DNA from: a virus
Direction: 5' to 3' (one strand)
DNA length: 26,005 bases
Virus record (IMG/VR): IMGVR_UViG_3300028823_000394
Location: 1 to 26,005 of that record
The position numbers were made by a program, and so were the translations under genes. The notes under the pieces were generated by a model. The model saw only the letters and a list, made by a program, of their open reading frames with translations. It searched no databases and was not told the DNA's origin. This document shows positions 19,934 to 26,005 of the stretch, in pieces. The first letter of the stretch is position 1, and each line of letters starts with the position of its first letter.

Positions 19934-20494
19934 ATGAAGAAATATATACCGTTACATCAGGATGAAATGAAGCTGAAGGATATTCTGGCTAATATCGGAA
20001 TCGATTTAACCGCTGAAGGATTCATACGAACTCCGGAAAGATTCTTAAACGTGATGTCGAGATTCACAACTGGATATTCGATGGAAGTAAAGCTTGAGAG
20101 AACCTATACCGAAAACTCGAGTATGAATATTGAACCGAATATTCCATTTGTCTCACTCTGCGAACATCACTTGATGCCTTTCTTTGGACACGTCAGCATT
20201 GCGTATATTCCAAACGCGAAAAAGGTTACAGGACTTTCGAAACTCGATCAACTAGTTGAGAAGTACTCATTGCGCTTCCAAATTCAGGAACGTATGGGAA
20301 ACCAAATCGCGGATGAGATCCAAAAGGTGGTTAAACCACTCGGTACAGCGGTAATTATCAAAGCAGTGCATACGTGTAAGCTTGTTGAAGGTTGTCAGGC
20401 GACTAGATACATTACATCTGCAATACGCGGAGTATTCATTGATGAACCACATGCAAAAACTGAACTCATGATGTTACTGAATTCCGAAAAATAG
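19934..20494 (+). CDS. folE: FolE, GTP cyclohydrolase I
   Basis: A 186-residue protein from ATG 19934 behind TGGAGGTGA. Zinc and catalytic motifs are LCEHHLMPFFGH (C76, H78, H79) and HTCKLVEG (C148), with the TPERFLNV opening region of type I enzymes and full family length. It converts GTP to dihydroneopterin triphosphate, feeding QueD. As the last + strand gene of the block, it completes the four-enzyme preQ0 set. The commonly conserved R-G after the last zinc Cys is E-G here, a small variation. Confidence 0.93.
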   Translation: MKKYIPLHQDEMKLKDILANIGIDLTAEGFIRTPERFLNVMSRFTTGYSMEVKLERTYTENSSMNIEPNIPFVSLCEHHLMPFFGHVSIAYIPNAKKVTGLSKLDQLVEKYSLRFQIQERMGNQIADEIQKVVKPLGTAVIIKAVHTCKLVEGCQATRYITSAIRGVFIDEPHAKTELMMLLNSEK

Positions 20495-20528
20495 CTTGCC
20501 TCAGTCAGACACGTTCAGTACATCTCAA

Positions 20529-20603
20529 ATGGAGGAAAGGTTGAAGGAAAGGTTTAAACGGCGGGTGTCTAAACTCATCATCGACAAGTATGATTATCTG
20601 TGA
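20529..20603 (+). CDS. Possible 24-aa basic ORF at the convergence point
   Basis: ATG 20529 opens 24 codons (EERLKERFKRRVSKL...) and ends ten bases inside the opposing tail gene. TTG 20541 after GGAGGAAAGG is an alternative start. It may be spurious. Confidence 0.15.
   Translation: MEERLKERFKRRVSKLIIDKYDYL
20552..20574. terminator. Imperfect hairpin between converging operons
   Basis: GTTTAAAC and GTCTAAAC form a seven-of-eight-pair stem around GGCGGGT in the 99-base gap between folE and the tail gene. Its place suggests a shared termination or protection structure, but there is no T tract. Confidence 0.25.
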
Positions 20604-23600
20604 TAATGTGGACTGATTCCATATCCAGTCATATAACTCTTTATCGTATAATCTCCACCTATGGCATAATCAAAGTAAATCATTACAGTCGCTGTCCAAC
20701 CTTGCCTATCTCTCGGAATGATGAATATCACTTCCCCTGCCCTCCCACTTGGACAGGTTACTACTGGAACTTTGTTCCAAGTACTGCTTGGATAATACTC
20801 CGTCGTCTCTCCAGACTTTGTAAGCCTAACACAAATATGTATGCCTGAATGTCCAGCCAGACTTTCCATCAAATGAACAGAAACGTTGAGAATAAACTTC
20901 TCATGTGCTGTACTTGGAATCGTCAGCGACGTTGTTGTTACTTCCCACGTGCTATTTGTGCACTCAGTCGTACTTGAATACTCTGTCGTTGTTGTTGCAA
21001 CTATTCCTGCTGTTGGAGTGGCTGCACGAATTTCACTAAATATTGTATCATCATACCAGACTTTACCAGTGGTGCTCGGCTGATAACAATAGTAATAAAT
21101 CTTTACGTAGTATACATCTGCATCTGCCTCATATATATCGTCTTTCAAATACCAAGCTTGTGACTCTCCACTCGGCCATGCATCCTCACTTGCAAAATAG
21201 TTCTTATATGCTACCGTTGAGGCAGTCTTATCCCTCTTATGTTGTCTAACCTGTACAAGTAGGTCATTATTATTCTGATACTCTCCTTTAACCATAACAC
21301 CAAGATAATACTTCTTTCCAGGAACCACTTGTATGAATGACGACATGATGCGGCACCAGTTGGAGCCAGAATTTGCCTTAAGCTCTACACATGCCCCACC
21401 ACGTACTGAGTCTGTCGTTACTCTCTTCGGGTCTACAAATGTTCCGCTTCCACTTCTCGTCCAAAAATCTGGAATATCATCTCCATCACGGTCAATCTCA
21501 AAGTCAGCGTTCGTAATAAGATTCTCCTGCTTCGATTGCATCTCGTAGAGAGGTTCTTTAGGTATTACTGAAACATCCGTCAGTTGTGTTCCTGCTGCAA
21601 ATCTTAGTTGGTCTACATCCGTTCGATACCATAGTCTACCTGCAATATAAGATGGGTCGGAGGTTAGTAAATCAAGATTCAAATGTTCAGTTGTAATTGA
21701 GCTTGCAGCGATTTTAGCCGCTGTAACTGCATCTGCAGCTAACTTCTCGGTCTCAACTGCTAATGCCTTAATCTTCTCAGCGGTCACACATTCGGCAAGT
21801 AGATGTCTTGTGATTACCGCATCTGAACGGATATGATTGGAGAGAATTGAATCCGCAACGATTACACCCGCTCCGATTGAAGGTGCATAACTATTGAATG
21901 GTAGAATCGTTGAAGTATCATCCGCTCCGATGTATTTAAACTTCTCAATATTTGTTTTTCTGGTCTCACTTCCCCAGTATAGATAAATGTAAGTTGTCCC
22001 GCCAGAATAAACTCTCCTCTGTCGATAGTTCATCTTCCAATCGTTCTTTATAAGCTTCGTCGCGCCAAGTTGTTCCGTGATAAATGTTGCTAACTCAAAC
22101 CATCCAACACCCACAAATAGGTTGTATACCGCTACGAGTATTCTATCCGTAGAGACCAATGTTGAACCTGGACAGGCCCATGTAGCAGATACAGTCTGTT
22201 CAGTGTCTGTCGCATCAACCTGTGCGACTGGAGAACCTGAGGTAATCTCCGTCATCGAGTCATCCGAATGATACTTCCACACACGTATCCCGAGTTTAGT
22301 TGTTAAATCTCCTGTTCCAGTATCAACCGCAGAGTCTTCATCACCTTCAAACTCTGTCTTGAGCTTATTATATGTCAAAACTATGGTTTCTTCCGCACCA
22401 CAGCCAAGCCGTATCTCCATTGCGTATTTTCCAACTTGTATCGCAGCCAGTAATCCTTTCCCCTCTCCAACAGCATCATCGTAATTTACTGAGTGCTGAA
22501 TATCGTATTTATTTCCAGTCTTATAACTCTCATCGAAGTAGAAGTAATGTAACCCAAGGGCTAAACTTGTTGTGCTGTCTGCATTGATTCCAACGGATGT
22601 TCCATCGGCAAACTCAACTACTGGGTCTGCTGTCTCATCCTCTGGTGCAGACCAATATATATCATCCGGTGAACCTTCATTGAACCAAAACTTGATATTT
22701 GACGTCCATGGTCGTAATTCAATCTGTAAGTCTACGGGAGCAAGCTTACCTGGCGTTGCAGATGCTACAGAAGAGAATCCACTAGTATTGCCTGACCGGT
22801 CGACTGCTTTCACCCAAAAGTACTGCACAGCATAATCATTCTCATCCTCAATATGCCAGAAGAAGTAATTCGTTCTACAATCTGCAATCTTCGTTGCAGT
22901 TCCCGAGTCATTCGTCGTGTTATGATAAACTTCATAACCATCCAAATCACCCTCTGTATTCTCTGCCCACTCGAGCAAGATAGAATTCGAAAGACTTGTA
23001 GCTGTCAGTCCACTCGGTGTAGCCGGTGCACTTGTATCTTTCGCAGCAACTTTACTTACCTCAGACGTCCAACTTGATAATTGATTTAGCTTGCTGACAG
23101 TGCAGGCTTTAAACTTGTACGTTCTATCAGAACCAGCCGGACTCGGTCTAATATGTGGAGTTACAACAACTGCATCACCTGAGGCCTTTTGTTCAACTTC
23201 CACAAATGACCAATTCGACTCTGTATCTTCACGATATGCAACAAGGTATCCGACAGCATCTGTAACGCGAGGAATTGTAACACGGAACCATGCACGGACA
23301 GTCCCATCCGGATCAACTTCACTTAAAGCATCAATATCAGTCGCGTCAAATCCGACAGGCGGACCAAGGTCAACATCGTGGATGCTATCAACATCAGGAA
23401 TTGGAGGTGTTTCGGCCAATCCGGTATACAGGTAAAGTGAACTTACTTCTGCTGCATTCAACGCTCGGTTATAGATTCTTACCTCATCACCTTTTCCATC
23501 GTAATATTCTGCTGGTCCGTACCAATCATCACCGAAGATTTCCATTTCACCAGAATGATCGCAATCCAATATGATTGTCTTGTCCTCGCTTGTTTTCAAC

Positions 23601-25084
23601 ACACCGTCAATGTAAATCTTCAGCGTACTCGTCGTTGCATCCTTCTTTTTACAAACTCCTACAATATGATGCCATCCAGAACCAGGATCATCAGCAGTAA
23701 CATAGTCACCACTTCCAGTAGTTGCAACATAGAAGTAAATTGATCCACCACTCGTCCGTCCAAGTAGATATCCTCCTACAGTAGTACCTCCCTTATGTAT
23801 GAAGAATCCACGAGTACTATCAGGACTTATCCAGGCAGAAAGTGTTAAGTTCTCCTCAATTTGGAGACTCGGATGATTGGGTACTCCAACGTATTGGGAT
23901 GAACCTGAGTTGAAATCTAGACATTGCCCAAACTTACCTTCAGTCCACGAAGGACTATTCACTAACGTCCCATCATTCAGTAATGGACTTGAATCCTTCG
24001 CAACATTACCTGCTCCTTCATCGAAGTGCATAAGTAATACTAGCCCTTCGGAACTGATTACAACCGGAGACATTTGTTCAGACGAAATTGGATAGATTCC
24101 TAAATCACCATATTGTCGTGTCTCCATAAAGAGTTTTTCTTCTGTCTCTTCTGGTCTCTCAATCTCAAGATCCACAAATGCAATTTTCTTTGTTGTTTTG
24201 TGGATTCGAAAATCTCCGACAAGATTTAGCAACGGTTTATTCAGAGTAATTGTATCACCAGGATAGGCAAGATAACCATTACTGATATCTACGACTACCT
24301 TTGCACCTGCATTTTCCTTTTTCCATTCAGTAAGATAGTTCGCAGCAATCTTGTTTAGCGTCACAACATCAGTAGCCTTTTTCTCGGTAAATGTTTTTGT
24401 CTTCTTATCGTATGGTTCTGGTGGTGGACCCTCAACAATACTTCCACCCGAAAGATATGCTTCACCTTTAATCAACACCCCATCGTTATCTGTACCACGT
24501 ACCACTATATGATTACGTTGTTTCGCTCTGTCTATCTTGTTCCTTGAGATACTAACGTATGTAATTGATCCCAACGAGGAACCTCTATCACCGATATTGA
24601 ATTCGGGATTGGTTCCGGAATAATCTGGCCACCAGTCTTTGCGACAACACTCCGCAACAAACTTTGCTGCTTCGAAACACTCAGTTTCAAAAAACCTTAC
24701 GCTGATTTGGGTTGTCGGACAACTACCAGTAACAACACCTGCTGCAGTACATATATCAGATAGAATTGTGCTTGCCGCAATTGCATTATAAGACTTCGTG
24801 ATGGTTTTCTCTTTCATAGTCTCGATACATTCGTTATAGACAAATCCGGTAATGATTCTTTGACTATATTCCGGTGCATACAGTAATCCAATGAAGACGT
24901 TCTCGACACCATACGTTATTCGAATCTTCGTATCACTAACACAAATTGTACGATTTGCAGAAGTATTCGGAATCTTCAAAACCGCTTCCATATGGCCATT
25001 TAGCTCTTCAGGAATTTTATCTAATCCTACTCCAGTCCATTCAGTATACGCTGCACCAGTCCAGCGTTCAATCAACCACGCCAT
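20594..25084 (-). CDS. Large modular tail tip / receptor-binding protein, 1,496 aa
   Basis: Read from ATG at 25084 leftward. Residues 1-310 look like a phage tail hub/tip protein (beta-rich, with EAAKFVAECCRKDWWPDYSG). A LamG-like jelly-roll follows at about 347-555 (LMHFDEGAGN, LTLSAWISP, WHHIVGV, IDEVRIYNRAL-like end). Two fibronectin-III-like domains lie near 575-680 and 685-780. After beta-rich linkers, short repeats around 1085-1140 (VTAEKIKALAVETEKLAADA) suggest a trimeric fibre helix. A carbohydrate-binding-module-like jelly roll spans 1188-1352, and the C-terminal beta domain ends HYHR. It probably attaches virions to host surface glycans. It follows the tape measure and distal tail genes, the usual siphovirus order. 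Confidence 0.8.
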   Translation of the reverse strand: MAWLIERWTGAAYTEWTGVGLDKIPEELNGHMEAVLKIPNTSANRTICVSDTKIRITYGVENVFIGLLYAPEYSQRIITGFVYNECIETMKEKTITKSYNAIAASTILSDICTAAGVVTGSCPTTQISVRFFETECFEAAKFVAECCRKDWWPDYSGTNPEFNIGDRGSSLGSITYVSISRNKIDRAKQRNHIVVRGTDNDGVLIKGEAYLSGGSIVEGPPPEPYDKKTKTFTEKKATDVVTLNKIAANYLTEWKKENAGAKVVVDISNGYLAYPGDTITLNKPLLNLVGDFRIHKTTKKIAFVDLEIERPEETEEKLFMETRQYGDLGIYPISSEQMSPVVISSEGLVLLMHFDEGAGNVAKDSSPLLNDGTLVNSPSWTEGKFGQCLDFNSGSSQYVGVPNHPSLQIEENLTLSAWISPDSTRGFFIHKGGTTVGGYLLGRTSGGSIYFYVATTGSGDYVTADDPGSGWHHIVGVCKKKDATTSTLKIYIDGVLKTSEDKTIILDCDHSGEMEIFGDDWYGPAEYYDGKGDEVRIYNRALNAAEVSSLYLYTGLAETPPIPDVDSIHDVDLGPPVGFDATDIDALSEVDPDGTVRAWFRVTIPRVTDAVGYLVAYREDTESNWSFVEVEQKASGDAVVVTPHIRPSPAGSDRTYKFKACTVSKLNQLSSWTSEVSKVAAKDTSAPATPSGLTATSLSNSILLEWAENTEGDLDGYEVYHNTTNDSGTATKIADCRTNYFFWHIEDENDYAVQYFWVKAVDRSGNTSGFSSVASATPGKLAPVDLQIELRPWTSNIKFWFNEGSPDDIYWSAPEDETADPVVEFADGTSVGINADSTTSLALGLHYFYFDESYKTGNKYDIQHSVNYDDAVGEGKGLLAAIQVGKYAMEIRLGCGAEETIVLTYNKLKTEFEGDEDSAVDTGTGDLTTKLGIRVWKYHSDDSMTEITSGSPVAQVDATDTEQTVSATWACPGSTLVSTDRILVAVYNLFVGVGWFELATFITEQLGATKLIKNDWKMNYRQRRVYSGGTTYIYLYWGSETRKTNIEKFKYIGADDTSTILPFNSYAPSIGAGVIVADSILSNHIRSDAVITRHLLAECVTAEKIKALAVETEKLAADAVTAAKIAASSITTEHLNLDLLTSDPSYIAGRLWYRTDVDQLRFAAGTQLTDVSVIPKEPLYEMQSKQENLITNADFEIDRDGDDIPDFWTRSGSGTFVDPKRVTTDSVRGGACVELKANSGSNWCRIMSSFIQVVPGKKYYLGVMVKGEYQNNNDLLVQVRQHKRDKTASTVAYKNYFASEDAWPSGESQAWYLKDDIYEADADVYYVKIYYYCYQPSTTGKVWYDDTIFSEIRAATPTAGIVATTTTEYSSTTECTNSTWEVTTTSLTIPSTAHEKFILNVSVHLMESLAGHSGIHICVRLTKSGETTEYYPSSTWNKVPVVTCPSGRAGEVIFIIPRDRQGWTATVMIYFDYAIGGDYTIKSYMTGYGISPHYHR

Positions 25085-25086
25085 GA

Positions 25087-25467
25087 TTATAACACCACGT
25101 GTTGCGATCCTTTCAGAAACTCCATTTCATAGTAAAAGGCAACATTGCTACGATGTATTCCTTCCTCGGATTCGAACTTACTCATTATCCAATTACCGTC
25201 ATATCGAGTATCTGGAGCAGCGATAGTCACTTCAGTGTGGAGTTTTGCATCAAGCGGAAGGATATAATTCGTCTCAAGATATGCCTTATCTTGTCCCGAA
25301 ACCCAAATCCATCCTTCGATAGTAAGCTTTTTTGCTTTCTTTCCAATACTAACAATTAAAGGGAGATCACCAGGTAATGGACCCTCCTCGGTAACAATCG
25401 TACCAGCACATCTAGTGGTTATTGGATTCAGCGGTAAATTAATCCCATCTATTGTCCAATCCGACAT
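25087..25467 (-). CDS. Putative distal tail (Dit-like) protein, 126 aa
   Basis: Starts at 25467 on the minus strand, overlapping the tape measure stop by one base (TAATG), and ends two bases before the tail tip start. The product is beta-rich: LIVSIGKKAKKLTIEGWIWV, PDTRYDGNWIMSKFESEEG and VAFYYEMEFLKG. It has the strand-turn-strand look of small baseplate or tail-tube-end proteins. Position between tape measure and tip is where siphoviruses encode Dit. The family call rests mostly on context. Confidence 0.55.
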   Translation of the reverse strand: MSDWTIDGINLPLNPITTRCAGTIVTEEGPLPGDLPLIVSIGKKAKKLTIEGWIWVSGQDKAYLETNYILPLDAKLHTEVTIAAPDTRYDGNWIMSKFESEEGIHRSNVAFYYEMEFLKGSQHVVL

Positions 25468-26005
25468 TATTTTCTCCTCCTCACACCATCTGCAATACTC
25501 TTATTAACTTCTTCTTTCATCTTGTCGATATCCACTTGGGCAGCAACAGTTCCAATACTTAGCGGTGCATATACTGTTACATGTTGAGTTCCAGCTCCAG
25601 CTCCTCTACCACCTGCAACTCCAACTTCGCCAGTCGGTAATCCACGTAGACCGGAACCTAAACTTCGAACTTCTTTATCTAACCCAACAGTCTTGTCAGT
25701 CACATCCGATACTACTTCTCCAAATTTCTTTGCAGTTGGCATCGCATGTCGGAAGCACAGAGACATTAATGCGTTTCCAAGATTGCCAATACCACTAGTA
25801 ATACCTCCTACTACATTGCTCACGAATCCTCCGACTTCTTCGAAAGCTTTCGCTGCTGCAACAAGTCCCCAGAGTGCTGCTGTCAATCCAATTATTGCCA
25901 AGGCTAGTCCACCCATAGCAAAGGCCATAGCACCTATCCCAACTACTGCTGGAAACAAACCAAGTCCCGCTGCAGCGATACCTATCAAAGCAACTGCAAC
26001 TCCAG
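25467..26005 (-). CDS. Tail tape measure protein, C-terminal part (cut by window edge)
   Basis: The frame runs off the right edge without a needed start. About 179 residues are visible. They begin with long Ala/Gly/Leu hydrophobic segments (GLALAIIGLTAALWGLVAAA), then a region with a Gly-rich linker (GRGAGAGTQHVTVYAP) and a charged end. Hydrophobic Gly/Ala-rich helices near the C terminus, plus location before small tail and tip genes, are typical of tape measure proteins, which set tail length and help DNA entry. It indicates a long-tailed virion. Confidence 0.7.
   Translation of the reverse strand, partial: GVAVALIGIAAAGLGLFPAVVGIGAMAFAMGGLALAIIGLTAALWGLVAAAKAFEEVGGFVSNVVGGITSGIGNLGNALMSLCFRHAMPTAKKFGEVVSDVTDKTVGLDKEVRSLGSGLRGLPTGEVGVAGGRGAGAGTQHVTVYAPLSIGTVAAQVDIDKMKEEVNKSIADGVRRRK

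Noticed and set aside
20495-20593. Attachment site or origin at the operon convergence
   Set aside because: No direct repeats, tRNA fragment, integrase or iterated elements are visible; only one imperfect hairpin is present.
22572-23574. Plus-strand open frames opposite the tail tip gene
   Set aside because: They are antisense shadows of the long minus-strand gene, which has clear domains and correct neighbours.

Overview
The window reads as part of a tailed archaeal DNA virus (or an integrated provirus). No hallmark names the host species. Archaeal ancestry is suggested by a family B DNA polymerase, an XPF/Hef-type ERCC4 nuclease, an Hjc-like resolvase, a Cas4-like nuclease, an MCM-like AAA+ ATPase, archaeal-type T-rich terminators and TATA-like boxes. 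The viral character comes from the tail module at the right end: tape measure, small distal tail protein, then a 1,496-residue tail tip protein. Genes are tightly packed, usually joined by ATGA, TTGA or TAATG overlaps. Many have a strong GGAGGTGA ribosome site, and TTG starts are unusually common.

Layout. Positions 1-4986 (+) hold small genes: three proteins sharing a CxxCPx4C cysteine motif, an RNase H-like protein, five winged-helix proteins in a near-tandem set, a Holliday-junction-resolvase-like nuclease, a MazG-like pyrophosphohydrolase and tiny membrane proteins. Positions 5125-12530 (+) hold the replication/recombination block: an AbrB-like protein, a probable OB-fold ssDNA-binding protein, a Sak4/RecA-like ATPase, an Nmad1-like protein, a tRNA-guanine-transglycosylase-like protein (DpdA-like) and PolB, ending in a membrane protein. 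Positions 12598-18818 (+) hold a thymidylate-synthase-family enzyme, a Cas4-like nuclease, an ERCC4 nuclease, an AAA+ helicase-like protein, QueC, a secreted anchored protein, QueD and zinc ribbons. Positions 18888-20494 (+) hold QueE and FolE with small genes. Positions 20594-26005 (-) hold the converging tail genes. No stretch longer than 300 bases lacks a gene.

How the genes fit together. FolE, QueD, QueE and QueC form the complete four-enzyme route from GTP to preQ0 (7-cyano-7-deazaguanine). The TGT-like protein beside PolB is the expected enzyme for exchanging guanine for a 7-deazaguanine base in DNA. The natural reading is that the virus makes preQ0 and places it in its own genome, probably to evade host nucleases. 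MazG-like and Nmad1-like proteins and a thymidylate synthase may shape the nucleotide pool. QueD has no standard start codon that keeps its active site; a CTG placed correctly after a perfect ribosome site is the best start.

Limits. All functions come from reading motifs by eye, with no database search. Many small genes remain unidentified, and start choices are sometimes ambiguous.
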